Assembly: GCF_009720865.1 (NCBI RefSeq)
Contig: NZ_WNLA01000025.1
Location: 24,433 to 88,432 of the forward strand
Direction: 5' to 3'
Source of the DNA: Pseudoduganella ginsengisoli
GTDB taxonomy: Bacteria; Pseudomonadota; Gammaproteobacteria; Burkholderiales; Burkholderiaceae_D
Length of the DNA: 64,000 nt
Shown here: positions 17,622-26,699 of the stretch, one piece after another
Layout of the letters: the number at the start of each line of letters is the position of its first letter
Numbering within the stretch: the stretch's first letter is position 1
Notes under the pieces: model-generated
The model's database searches: none
The model's input: only the letters and a program-made list of their open reading frames with translations
Told to the model about the DNA's origin: nothing
Made by a program: the position numbers and the translations under genes

Positions 17622-18743
17622 GTGAAAATCCGCAAGATCAGCCCGAGCGACCTGCACGTGGGTCAGCTATTGCCGTGGGATGTGTACGGGACGGGCGGCG
17701 GCTTGCTGGCGCGCAAAGGCCATTTGATTGCCAATCGAACGCAACTGGACATGCTGGCGGAGCGCGGCGTTTATGAAGACTTGACGGAAGCGCTGGCGGA
17801 AGGACGGGAGCAGCAATCCGTTTTGCGGCTGTTGAATGGCGCGCAACTGCAACTGGAAGCCGTGTTGCAGCGCATTGCCACGGGCAATCCTGGCGATGCC
17901 CGGCGCAAGCTGGAAGAAATTGCCGGGCTGGTCACGCAAGCCGTGGCCTTGAACCCGGATATTGCCGTCGCTGCTATCCTGCACAACCAGCAAGCAATGC
18001 CGTATGGCGTGCGGCACAGCGTGGATACGGCCGTGGTGGCGCAACTGGTGGCGCTGGGGCTGAAAGAGCCGGAAGACGATATCCGCATCATGACCTTGGC
18101 GGCGCTGACGATGAACGTCGGCATGCTGGGCGAACACGACGTCATGCAAAAGCAGGCCGTGCCGCTGAGCGAGCATCAGCGCCAGTTGATCCGCAACCAT
18201 CCGCAAGCGGGCATGGTGCTGCTGCGCCAGGCCGGCATCAACCATGAAGGGTGGCTGTCCTGCGTGCTGTACCACCATGAAAATGAAGATGGCACTGGTT
18301 ATCCTGGGGCGCGGCGCGGGCCGTATGTGCCGGAATCCGCCAAGCTGATTGCACTGGCGGACCGCTATTGCGCCCGCATTTCACTGCGCAAATACCGCCC
18401 ACCCATGGCGCCCAACGCGGCTTTGCGCGATATCTTGCTGGAAGGGAAAAGCACGCTGGACAGCTTGCCGGCAGCCGTATTGATCCGCGAACTGGGCATT
18501 TACCCGGTCGGTACGCTGGTGAAATTGCAGAATGGGGAAGTGGGCGTCGTGTCGCGCAAAGGGTTAAATGCGACAGCGCCGTGGGTCACGTCCGTGGTGG
18601 GGCTGCGCGGCGCCCCGCTCGACCCCTTCCCCCAGCGTGACACCCGCAACGACAGCCATGCCATCCGCGAAGTCTTGCTGGCGCCGCAGCCGGACGTGGA
18701 ATTCCGGCTGAGCCAGGTGTGGGGGGGCGGAGCGTTGCCTTAG
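17622..18743 (+). CDS. HD-GYP-like protein with degenerate HD motif
   Basis: A 373-residue protein starting at GTG 17622 behind GGAGAAGGAA. The N-terminus (MKIRKISPSDLHVGQLLPWDVY) resembles the DUF3391-type leader common before HD-GYP domains. The domain core runs from about residue 130: RHS (H132) is kept, but the metal-binding HD pair is M164-N165 in TMNVGML. The later HHENEDGTGYP motif (H218, H219, GYP) is intact. HD-GYP proteins hydrolyse cyclic di-GMP. Loss of HD suggests weak or no phosphodiesterase activity and a binding or regulatory role. Its 3' end overlaps the convergent AtaL-like gene by four bases. Confidence 0.85.
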   Translation: MKIRKISPSDLHVGQLLPWDVYGTGGGLLARKGHLIANRTQLDMLAERGVYEDLTEALAEGREQQSVLRLLNGAQLQLEAVLQRIATGNPGDARRKLEEIAGLVTQAVALNPDIAVAAILHNQQAMPYGVRHSVDTAVVAQLVALGLKEPEDDIRIMTLAALTMNVGMLGEHDVMQKQAVPLSEHQRQLIRNHPQAGMVLLRQAGINHEGWLSCVLYHHENEDGTGYPGARRGPYVPESAKLIALADRYCARISLRKYRPPMAPNAALRDILLEGKSTLDSLPAAVLIRELGIYPVGTLVKLQNGEVGVVSRKGLNATAPWVTSVVGLRGAPLDPFPQRDTRNDSHAIREVLLAPQPDVEFRLSQVWGGGALP

Positions 18744-19222
18744 TTCATCATTGAGTCCAGGCGTCCCTGCTCCGCCAACTCCCGCAACACGCGAATCGTA
18801 TCAATATCGTTTTCCTGGTACGCCGACTTGCGGAATTCGTCATACATCTTGTTGGCTTCATCGGCTGCCGCGTCGTGGTCATCTTCATACAGGAAGCGTA
18901 CGAACAGGCGGCCTGGCTGCGGCGCCTCAATGGTCATGGTCAGGCTGGAATTGCCGATTTCATCTTGCGCATCGACCAGGTAGCGCACGCGGTGCATGGG
19001 TTCCAGCACGACGCGGTCTACGACAAACAATTCGCCAAAGCGCAGGCGGCGGTCGAAGCCGTTTTCATCGCGGTTGGAAATATCGCAATCGTCCAGCTGT
19101 GGCATGAACAGTTTTGGCGCTTCCGCGCGCAGAACGAGGCCGCGCCACAATTGTTCGTGGCTGATTTCATCCATCAGCGGGTTCAGCAGGTCGTTGACTT
19201 CTATGAGGTGTTCGAATTTCAT
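18740..19222 (-). CDS. AtaL-like SRPBCC protein (DUF1857)
   Basis: A 160-residue protein beginning MKFEHLIEVNDLLNPLMDEI and continuing EQLWRGLVLRAEAPKLFMP, the pattern of DUF1857/AtaL-like proteins of the SRPBCC fold, which have a hydrophobic ligand pocket. The biochemical role is unknown. The start at 19222 is chosen for family match. An in-frame upstream start would add 19 residues unlike the family. It is divergent from rep. Confidence 0.85.
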   Translation of the reverse strand: MKFEHLIEVNDLLNPLMDEISHEQLWRGLVLRAEAPKLFMPQLDDCDISNRDENGFDRRLRFGELFVVDRVVLEPMHRVRYLVDAQDEIGNSSLTMTIEAPQPGRLFVRFLYEDDHDAAADEANKMYDEFRKSAYQENDIDTIRVLRELAEQGRLDSMMN

Positions 19223-19288
19223 GATGTGATTCCGGAAAGGGCTAACGACACTATATTCCCCCGCGATACCGGATTTCAATGCTTGCGC

Positions 19289-19297
19289 TGATACAAT
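19289..19297 (+). promoter_or_regulatory. Extended -10 promoter candidate for rep
   Basis: TG-A-TACAAT at 19289-19297 fits an extended -10 element. No good -35 is seen. Transcription would start near 19304, directly before two strong hairpins in the rep leader. Confidence 0.4.
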
Positions 19298-19309
19298 CTA
19301 CGGCTGCAA

Positions 19310-19383
19310 GTCACTCCGGTCGGAGTGACGCCCTTTAATTATCGCCCGAGGCGGATTAGCGGGCTAGCCCGCTAATTTGCCTC
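19310..19383 (+). promoter_or_regulatory. Two tandem hairpins in the rep leader
   Basis: Hairpin 1: GTCACTCCG / CGGAGTGAC (19310-19329) with a 2-base loop. Hairpin 2: 19348-19383, a 17-bp stem around GGGCTAGCCC, with two G-T wobbles near the base. Neither is followed by a T-run. They fill the untranslated leader and end 15 bases before the rep ATG, so they could control translation or mRNA stability. Confidence 0.6.
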
Positions 19384-19398
19384 CGCAGTCCGTAAATA

Positions 19399-21471
19399 AT
19401 GTCGAATGCACCACAGTTTGGCCTGAACGCCCCGCAAAGCGAAGCCGTGCTTTACCTGGATGGCCCTTGCCTCGTGCTGGCTGGCGCCGGTTCTGGCAAA
19501 ACCCGCGTCATTACGCAAAAAATTACGCACTTGATCGAAGACCGGGGCTATGACCCCCGCACCATTGCCGCGCTGACATTCACCAACAAGGCCGCGCATG
19601 AAATGCAGGAGCGGGTCGGCACGATGCTGAAACAGCCGCGCCAGGCCAAGTTGCTGACGATTTCCACGTTCCACTCGCTGGGCGTGAAAATTTTGCGCCA
19701 GGAAGCCAATCACCTGGGCTTGAAAGACCGCTTTTCCATCATGGACAGCGACGATTGCTACTCGCTGGTGCAGGAACTGGCCATTACGACGGATAAGCAA
19801 ATCATCCGCAATATCCAGAACGCCATTTCGCTATGGAAAAACGGCCTGGTGGAACCGGACGTGGCGCTGCGCAATGCGAAAGATGAAGATGAAGCGCAGG
19901 CCGCCCGCATCTACGCCAGCTACCGCGCCACGTTGCAGGCGTACCAGGCAGTCGACTTTGACGATTTGATCCGCTTGCCGGTCGAATTGTTCCGCGACAA
20001 CGATTCCGTGCGCGACCGCTGGCAGCGCCGCTTGCGCTACTTGCTGGTGGATGAATACCAGGATACCAACACGTGCCAGTATGAACTGGTGAAGCTGATG
20101 GTGACGGGCCTCGGCAAATACCCGATGTTTACAGCCGTGGGCGATGATGACCAGGCAATTTACGCGTGGCGCGGCGCCACCATTGAAAATTTGAAAAATT
20201 TGCAGGTGGATTTTCCCAACCTGAAGTTGATCAAGCTGGAACAGAATTACCGCTCCACGACGCGCATCTTGCAAGCGGCCAATGCCGTGATTGCCAACAA
20301 TCCGAAATTGTTTGAAAAAGCCCTGTGGTCGGAACACGGCCTTGGCGAACCCATCACCGTGCATGCGATGGCAAACGATGAACAGGAAGCGGACCAGGTG
20401 GCGGTCATGATTTCCGCCGACCACTTTGAACGCAAGAACAAGTGGACGGATTACGCGATCCTGTACCGGGGCAACCACCAGGCCCGCATTATCGAACAGG
20501 CGCTGCGCAACCACCGCATTCCGTACACGATTTCCGGCGGACAGAGTTTCTTCGACAAGGCGGAAATCAAGGACATCATTGCCTACCTGCGTTTGCTGGC
20601 GAACCAGGATGACGACCCGGCCTTTATCCGCGCCGTGACGACGCCGCGGCGGGGCATCGGCCAGTCGACCCTGGAAGCGCTGGGTTCGTTCTCTGGGCAG
20701 TGGCAGTGCTCGCTGTTTGAAGCCGTGTTCAAAGGCGGCATCGAAGCCAAGCTGAACGACCGCCAGTTATTGCCGTTGCGTGAATTCTGCAACTTCATCA
20801 ATAACCTGGAGTCGCGCGCCAGCCGTCCTGGCCCGGGCGGCAGCGGCGACAATGCCGCGCAAGTGCTCGATGACTTGATGGAAGCCATCCACTACGAATC
20901 GTATTTGTACGACACGTATGAAGAACGGGCGGCGCAAAGCAAATACCAGAACGTGATGGAATTCATCAACTGGCTGAAGGACCGGGGCCGGGGCGGCAAG
21001 GACCGCGAAGGTGAAGAAAAAAATGTGCTGGAATTGACGCAAATGGTGGCGTTGATGTCCATGCTGGAAGGCAAGGACGAAGAACCGGATGCCATCCGCA
21101 TGTCGACCTTGCATGCGTCGAAAGGACTGGAATATCCGCACGTGTTCCTGGTGGGCTGTGAGGAAGGCATCTTGCCGCACAAAGGCGATCCGGACACGCC
21201 GGTGGAAGTGCTGGCGCAGCGCATCGAAGAAGAACGCCGTTTGATGTACGTGGGCATTACCCGTGCCAAGCGCACGCTGCGCATTACGTGGTGCAAGAAG
21301 CGCAAAAGGGCTGGCGAACAAGTGCATTGCGATATGTCGCGCTTCATTCCCGAGATGCAGCTCGACGTGGGCGATGCGGCGCCGAAGGAAGAAGAAATCC
21401 TGTCGCCGCGCGAACGGCTGGCGCGCATGAAAGCGTTGCTGTCTACGCCCAAACCGCAAATTAATGGTTAA
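19399..21471 (+). CDS. rep: ATP-dependent DNA helicase Rep (UvrD/Rep family)
   Basis: A 690-residue superfamily 1A helicase: Q-motif LNAPQSEAV, Walker A AGAGSGKT (K34), TFTNKAAHEM (Ia), DEYQDTN (II, near residue 218), VGDDDQAIYAWRGA (III), QNYRSTTRIL (IV), STLHASKGLEYPHVFLVG (V) and VGITRAKRTL (VI). Length and the FDDLIRLPVELF segment fit Rep better than UvrD, which is usually longer. It unwinds 3'-5' and helps forks pass protein blocks. It is preceded by a structured leader and followed after 55 bases by the cyclase-receptor array on the same strand. Confidence 0.92.
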   Translation: MSNAPQFGLNAPQSEAVLYLDGPCLVLAGAGSGKTRVITQKITHLIEDRGYDPRTIAALTFTNKAAHEMQERVGTMLKQPRQAKLLTISTFHSLGVKILRQEANHLGLKDRFSIMDSDDCYSLVQELAITTDKQIIRNIQNAISLWKNGLVEPDVALRNAKDEDEAQAARIYASYRATLQAYQAVDFDDLIRLPVELFRDNDSVRDRWQRRLRYLLVDEYQDTNTCQYELVKLMVTGLGKYPMFTAVGDDDQAIYAWRGATIENLKNLQVDFPNLKLIKLEQNYRSTTRILQAANAVIANNPKLFEKALWSEHGLGEPITVHAMANDEQEADQVAVMISADHFERKNKWTDYAILYRGNHQARIIEQALRNHRIPYTISGGQSFFDKAEIKDIIAYLRLLANQDDDPAFIRAVTTPRRGIGQSTLEALGSFSGQWQCSLFEAVFKGGIEAKLNDRQLLPLREFCNFINNLESRASRPGPGGSGDNAAQVLDDLMEAIHYESYLYDTYEERAAQSKYQNVMEFINWLKDRGRGGKDREGEEKNVLELTQMVALMSMLEGKDEEPDAIRMSTLHASKGLEYPHVFLVGCEEGILPHKGDPDTPVEVLAQRIEEERRLMYVGITRAKRTLRITWCKKRKRAGEQVHCDMSRFIPEMQLDVGDAAPKEEEILSPRERLARMKALLSTPKPQING

Positions 21472-21526
21472 AAAATGCTAAGTGCCATTAAGAAATATAC
21501 AATGAGGGGTTTCCCAATAAAATTAT

Positions 21527-23347
21527 ATGTTTCCGATGGTAAGGTTTTTCCAAGTCTTGCTGGCGATGTGCCTGTGGTGTGCGGCAGCGGTACCGCACGC
21601 CCATGCGCAGCAATTGCTGGACGCCATGCTGCTGGAAGATCCATCGGGAAGCATGACGTTTGCCCAGGTATTGCAAGCGGAGCAGGCCGGGCGCTTCAAG
21701 CCCGGATCACCTAATATCGGGCTTAGCACCTCCGCTTACTGGATGCGTTTCGTCGTGCGCGCTCCCACACGCGGTCCCGCGTACCCATCCGACCCGTCGC
21801 TGTGGTTTGACACCGGCAACCGTACACTGCAGGAAGTCACGCTGTACCAGCCGGACGGCGAAGGCGGATGGCGCCAGACCGCCACCGGGGCGAACCAGCC
21901 ATTTGGCCTGCGTCCGCTGCCCACCGACCACTTTGTCTTTCCCATTGCGCTGCAGGACGGCGCCGATACCGCCGTGCTATTCCTGCGCGTACGCAGCACG
22001 GCATTCATGGGCATCGTCATCCAGCCCAAAGTGTGGCAACCGCAAGCGTACCTGGACCAGATGGAATGGGAGCGCACCGGCTGGCAAGTGTATCTGGGCA
22101 TGGCGGCCGCGCTGGCCAGCCTGTACTTGCTGTTGTGGCTGTATTTGCGGGAGCTGGACCATTTACTGTACGTGCTGTCGCTGCTGTCGCTGGTGTGGGC
22201 CACGTGCAGCGCGGTGGGCGGCTACGGCGCCGCCTATGCGCTGGCGTGGCCCGATGCGCCCCGTTTTGAGCAGAGCGCGTGGGTGGCTTCGCTGCTGGTG
22301 ACCGGCATCTTTCCTGTGCTGTTTGTCGCGCGCTTGATCAAACTGCGGCAGCGCTTGCCGCGGCTGCATGCGGCCGTGCTGTGCCTGTCCGGCTTGAATA
22401 CGCTGGCCACGAGCGCCATGCTGCTGTTGTTCTGGCTGCGCCCGGGGACGTCGGCTGCGCTGCAGCAGCAATTGTTCATGGCTGGCCTGGCGGTGTGGCA
22501 AATGCTGTTCCCCTTGCTGCTGGGCGGCGTGGCCCACGCCGCATGGCGCGGCGACCGCATGGCGCGCTTTGTCCTTGCGGCCTATGTGCCGACGATGCTG
22601 GCATCGGTATGGACGTCCGTGGAAAACGTGCGCGGCTTGCCGCCTTCGCTGTCGCTGGTGATGTGGGCGGGGGCGTTTGAAATGATGGTGATGGCGCTGG
22701 CGCTGGCAGAACGCTTCCACTTCGAACGCGTCGATACGTATGCGGCCCGCCAGTCGTTGCTGCACAGCCTGCGCGTATCGGAGCAAGAGCTGGAGCGCAA
22801 GGTGTTGCAGCGCACGCTGGAATTGAATGCGGAAGACAAGCGCACCAAGGAGCTGGTGTACAGCATCTTGCCGATGGAATTGCCTGGCAAACGGGGCAGC
22901 AGCGGCAAGGGCCAGCCGGCCCGGCACGTTTCAGCAACGATTTTATTTACGGAATTCGAAGGCTTCGACGCGCTGGCTTCCACCATGCCGGCGCACCGCA
23001 TGGCAGCGGAATTGCAGGAGATGTTTGCCGCGTTTGACGCCATTGCCGATGAATGCGGTATCCGGAAAGTCAAAACCATCAACGATGTGTACCTGGCGGT
23101 GTCCGGATTGCCCAAGCCGTGCGCGGACCATGCGCAGCGCTGCGTGCGGGCCGGCATGAAAATGATTGCCTACATCGAGCAGCGCAACCGCCATCACCCG
23201 TTCAAATGGTCGCTGGTGGTCGGTATCCACTCCGGCCCGCTGGCAACCGGCATGGTGGGCAAGCGCAAGTATGCATTTGATATCTGGGGCGACACCGTCA
23301 CCATTGCATCGCACATGGAAAATTCCGGCGAAGGGGCGGGCGCATGA
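21527..23347 (+). CDS. 7TM-DISM receptor with degenerate class III cyclase domain (array gene 1)
   Basis: A 606-residue protein: signal peptide (to about residue 28), 7TMR-DISMED2-like extracellular domain (WFDTGNRTLQEVTLYQPDG, FLRVRSTAFMG), seven membrane segments (about 180-390), short coiled coil (SEQELERKVLQRTLELNAE), then a cyclase domain. Catalytic positions are altered: metal Asp-1 is Glu (E476 in FTEFEGF), GD is N519-D520, and the transition-state Asn and Arg are T592 and H596 (TVTIASHMEN). The protein also stops at SGEGAGA, lacking about 35 C-terminal residues present in paralogues. It is probably inactive as a cyclase. It overlaps the next gene by ATGA. Confidence 0.88.
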   Translation: MFPMVRFFQVLLAMCLWCAAAVPHAHAQQLLDAMLLEDPSGSMTFAQVLQAEQAGRFKPGSPNIGLSTSAYWMRFVVRAPTRGPAYPSDPSLWFDTGNRTLQEVTLYQPDGEGGWRQTATGANQPFGLRPLPTDHFVFPIALQDGADTAVLFLRVRSTAFMGIVIQPKVWQPQAYLDQMEWERTGWQVYLGMAAALASLYLLLWLYLRELDHLLYVLSLLSLVWATCSAVGGYGAAYALAWPDAPRFEQSAWVASLLVTGIFPVLFVARLIKLRQRLPRLHAAVLCLSGLNTLATSAMLLLFWLRPGTSAALQQQLFMAGLAVWQMLFPLLLGGVAHAAWRGDRMARFVLAAYVPTMLASVWTSVENVRGLPPSLSLVMWAGAFEMMVMALALAERFHFERVDTYAARQSLLHSLRVSEQELERKVLQRTLELNAEDKRTKELVYSILPMELPGKRGSSGKGQPARHVSATILFTEFEGFDALASTMPAHRMAAELQEMFAAFDAIADECGIRKVKTINDVYLAVSGLPKPCADHAQRCVRAGMKMIAYIEQRNRHHPFKWSLVVGIHSGPLATGMVGKRKYAFDIWGDTVTIASHMENSGEGAGA

Positions 23348-24696
23348 CGTTCTTCTTCACTTGCGTTCGCACCTTGCTGCTGCTGTGGCTGCTGTGCATG
23401 CCCGGCGTGTCCCATGCTGTCCGGCAGCCGCCGCCGTCCGCCGTGGATTTGCTGTTGCTGGAAGATCCGCAAGGGACCATGGGTCTGGAAGACGCGATTG
23501 CCGCGGCGGCGCGCTTCCGGCCAGGGTCGCCCAACCTGGGCGGCACCACGTCCGCCTACTGGATGCGCTTCACTGTGCGCAATACGGCTAGCCAAGCCAT
23601 GACGTGGTGGTTCGATACCGGCAACCGCACGTTGCAGGAAGTGGATTTCTACCAGCCCGATAATTTCGGCGGCTGGCAACACTTGTCCACCGGATCGCGC
23701 TTCCCCTTTGCACAGCGTCCGCTGCCCACCGATACATTTGTCTTCCCGCTGACCGTCGCTGCCGGCGCCAGTACCGACGTGTATTTGCGCGTGCGCAGTA
23801 CCGGTTACCTGGGCGTGACACTGTTGCCGCGCCTGTGGACCAAAGCCGCCTTCCAGCAAGCGGCGCAGGAAGACCGGCGCGCGTGGCTGACTTACCTGGG
23901 CGTGACAGCCGCGCTGGGCGCGTTTTACTTGATGCTGTGGCTGTATTTGCGTGAACGTAATTACCTCGTGTATGTGCTGACCCTGGCATCGATCGTGTGG
24001 TCGATTTCCTGCACGGGCGGCGGCTTTGGGTCCGCCTTCCAGCTGTTCTGGCCGAATTCGCCCGGGTTCGAGCAATGCGCATGGATGCTGTCGCAAATTC
24101 CCGTCACGTGGATGCCCGTGCTGTTTGCCGCCCGGCTGGTGGATTTGAAGACCCGGGCGCCCCGTATCCGCCGCGTGCTGCTGCGGTTGATGAAATCCGT
24201 CACCGTGGCCATGGCCATCATGGTGTTGCTGGCCGCCGTACAGCGCGCGGAATTGGCGCCATTGCTGCAGGGAATTTATTTGATGGGCTGGTTCCTGTGG
24301 CTGCCCGTGTATCCACTGGTCGGGTTTGTCATGGGGCGCGAGGCATGGCGCGGCGACCGCATGGCGCGCTACTTCTGCATCGCGTACACGCCATCGATTA
24401 TCGTGGCCGCGTTCGTGTCGACGCAGGCGTTACGGGGTATGCCGCCCGCACTGGCGCATATGCTGTGGGCTTCCGCATTTGAATTGCTGGTGACGGCGCT
24501 GGCGCTGGCCGATTACCTGAACCATGAACACAAGGAAAAACTCAGCACGCAGGAAGCGCTGTTGAACAGCACCCGCGATTCGGAACAGGAATTGGAGCGC
24601 AAAGTGCTCCAGCGCACGCTTGAGTTAAATGCGGAACGTAAACGTACCCGAGAGCAACTACATAAATTGTTGTCCGGTGAAGGGATGCAACAGTGA
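23344..24696 (+). CDS. 7TM-DISM receptor lacking a cyclase domain (array gene 2)
   Basis: A 450-residue paralogue with signal peptide (ending SHA), DISMED2-like domain (WWFDTGNRTLQEVDFYQPD, YLRVRSTGYLG), seven membrane segments and the coiled coil (SEQELERKVLQRTLELNAERKRT). It then ends EQLHKLLSGEGMQQ, with no cyclase domain. The tail SGEGM resembles the SGEGM found near the end of the cyclase domain in genes 4 and 5, which suggests an internal deletion. It starts inside the end of gene 1 (ATGA overlap). It could act as a receptor or dimer partner without output of its own. Confidence 0.87.
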   Translation: MTFFFTCVRTLLLLWLLCMPGVSHAVRQPPPSAVDLLLLEDPQGTMGLEDAIAAAARFRPGSPNLGGTTSAYWMRFTVRNTASQAMTWWFDTGNRTLQEVDFYQPDNFGGWQHLSTGSRFPFAQRPLPTDTFVFPLTVAAGASTDVYLRVRSTGYLGVTLLPRLWTKAAFQQAAQEDRRAWLTYLGVTAALGAFYLMLWLYLRERNYLVYVLTLASIVWSISCTGGGFGSAFQLFWPNSPGFEQCAWMLSQIPVTWMPVLFAARLVDLKTRAPRIRRVLLRLMKSVTVAMAIMVLLAAVQRAELAPLLQGIYLMGWFLWLPVYPLVGFVMGREAWRGDRMARYFCIAYTPSIIVAAFVSTQALRGMPPALAHMLWASAFELLVTALALADYLNHEHKEKLSTQEALLNSTRDSEQELERKVLQRTLELNAERKRTREQLHKLLSGEGMQQ

Positions 24697-24782
24697 CGCG
24701 TGCACCGGGCCGCTAAAAGTTTACTTCCGGTAGGAAATGTGTAAATGTAGATTTCCTGACAAGCGGCAAATAGGTGGACCCA

Positions 24783-26699
24783 ATGGCATGGTTGTCCCGG
24801 ACATTGCTTGCATTATGCATGTGGGCCGTGGCAGCCTGGGCTGGCGCACAGCACGTGTCAGGCGTGATGCTGCTGGAAGACCCGTCCGGCACTATGACCT
24901 TGCCGCAAGTGCTGGACGCGGAGCGGGCCGGACGCTTCCGTGCTGGCGATACCAATGTCGGCATGACGACATCCGCGTTCTGGATGCGCTTCACCATCCC
25001 GCCATATCCCCATGCGCCCGGCGCCGCGTTCTGGTTCGACACGGGCAACCGCACGTTGCAGGAAATTGCGCTGTACCAGCCGGATGGCCACGGCGGCTGG
25101 CGCCATGCCGCTACGGGCTCGACGCAACCCTTTGCACAGCGGCCGCTGCCAACCGACCAGTTTGTTTTTCCCATCACGTTGCAGCAGGGCGCGGACACCG
25201 TGCTGTATTTGCGCGTGCGCAGTACCGCGTATATGGGCATCATTGTCCAGCCCCGCATCTGGCAGCCGCAAGCGTACATGGAGCACATGGAGTGGGAGCG
25301 CACGGGCTGGCACATTTACCTCGGCATGGCGGCATCGCTGGCGGGCTTTTACCTGATGCTGTGGCTGTATCTGCGTGAAATCGACCATTTGCTGTACGTA
25401 CTGTCGCTGGCATCGATTGTGTTTGCCACGTGCAGTGCATTGGGCGGCTATGGCGCGGCCTATGCGCTGTACTGGCCTGATGCGCCGCGCTTCGAACAAA
25501 GCGCGTGGGTGGGCGCGATCCTGGCGGCGGGACTGTTTCCCGTGCTGTTCATCACGCGGCTGGCGGATTTGTGGCGGCGCTTGCCGCGCCTGAACTTGAC
25601 GCTGCGCTGGCTGGTCATCTTGAACACGGTGGTGGCGTCCGCCATCCTGCTGGTGTTTTGGCTGCACCCGGGGACGTCGGCCGCGTTGCAGCAGCAATTA
25701 TTCATCGTGGGCTGGCTGGTGTGGCAACCGATTTTCCCGCTGGTGCTCAGCGGCGTCGTATATGTCGCGTGGCGCGGCGACCGCATGGCGCGCTTCATCC
25801 TGGTGGCGTATCTGCCCGCTGTCATGGCGTCGGCCTGGACGTCGGTGGAAAACTTGCGGGGCATGCCGCCCACGCTGTCGCTGCTGATGTGGGGCGCGGC
25901 GTTTGAATTGCTGGTGATGGCGCTGGCGCTGGCTGACCGCTTCCACTGCGAGCGGCTCGATACGTTCGCGGCGCGGCAAGCCATGTTGAACAACTTGCGC
26001 CAGTCGGAACAGGAGCTGGAGCGCAAAGTCATGCAGCGCACCCTGGAATTGAACGCGGAACAAAAGCGTACCAAGGAACTGCTGTACAACATCTTGCCAG
26101 TGGAACTGGCGGACGAATTATCCGCCACAGGCCGCGCGCAGCCGGCGCGCCATGAATCGGCCACCGTGCTGTTCACGGACTTCGCAGGCTTTACCGCGCT
26201 GGCGTCAACGATGCCGGCCGACCGCATGATCGCGGAACTCAACGACATTTTCGCCGCGTTTGATGATATCGCGGACGAATGCGGCATCGAGAAAATCAAA
26301 ACCATCGGCGACGCCTACATGGCTGCCGCGGGCTTGCCGAAACCGTGCGCGGACCATGCGCAGCGCTGTGTGCGGGCCGGCATGAAGATGATTGCCTATG
26401 TCGAACAGCGTAATCACAGCCATGCGTTCAAATGGACGCTGCGGGTCGGTATCCACTCCGGCCCTGTGGTGGCAGGCGTGGTGGGCAAGCGCAAATATGC
26501 ATTCGATATCTGGGGCGATACCGTGAACATCGCATCGCGCATGGAAAGCGCGGGCGCGGGCATGAAAGTCAATGTGTCCGCCTATACCAGCGACCTGGCG
26601 GGCGATGCATTCCAGTGTGAATACCGGGGCAAAGTGGCGGCCAAGGGCAAAGGGGACATCGACATGTATTTCGTCGTTGGGGAGCGTACGGGCACATGA
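24783..26699 (+). CDS. 7TM-DISM receptor adenylate cyclase (array gene 3)
   Basis: A 638-residue, full-length member: signal peptide (ending AGAQ), DISMED2-like sensor, seven membrane segments, coiled coil and class III cyclase. Catalytic residues are intact: D466 (FTDFAGF), D510 (TIGDAYM), N582 and R586 (TVNIASRM). Lys in KIKTIGD and Asp in FDIWGD predict ATP as substrate. ATG 24783 is preceded by AGGTGGA. An in-frame GTG three codons upstream is less likely. It is most similar to gene 1 throughout the sensor (for example WERTGW then YLGMAA). It shares ATGA with gene 4. Confidence 0.92.
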   Translation: MAWLSRTLLALCMWAVAAWAGAQHVSGVMLLEDPSGTMTLPQVLDAERAGRFRAGDTNVGMTTSAFWMRFTIPPYPHAPGAAFWFDTGNRTLQEIALYQPDGHGGWRHAATGSTQPFAQRPLPTDQFVFPITLQQGADTVLYLRVRSTAYMGIIVQPRIWQPQAYMEHMEWERTGWHIYLGMAASLAGFYLMLWLYLREIDHLLYVLSLASIVFATCSALGGYGAAYALYWPDAPRFEQSAWVGAILAAGLFPVLFITRLADLWRRLPRLNLTLRWLVILNTVVASAILLVFWLHPGTSAALQQQLFIVGWLVWQPIFPLVLSGVVYVAWRGDRMARFILVAYLPAVMASAWTSVENLRGMPPTLSLLMWGAAFELLVMALALADRFHCERLDTFAARQAMLNNLRQSEQELERKVMQRTLELNAEQKRTKELLYNILPVELADELSATGRAQPARHESATVLFTDFAGFTALASTMPADRMIAELNDIFAAFDDIADECGIEKIKTIGDAYMAAAGLPKPCADHAQRCVRAGMKMIAYVEQRNHSHAFKWTLRVGIHSGPVVAGVVGKRKYAFDIWGDTVNIASRMESAGAGMKVNVSAYTSDLAGDAFQCEYRGKVAAKGKGDIDMYFVVGERTGT

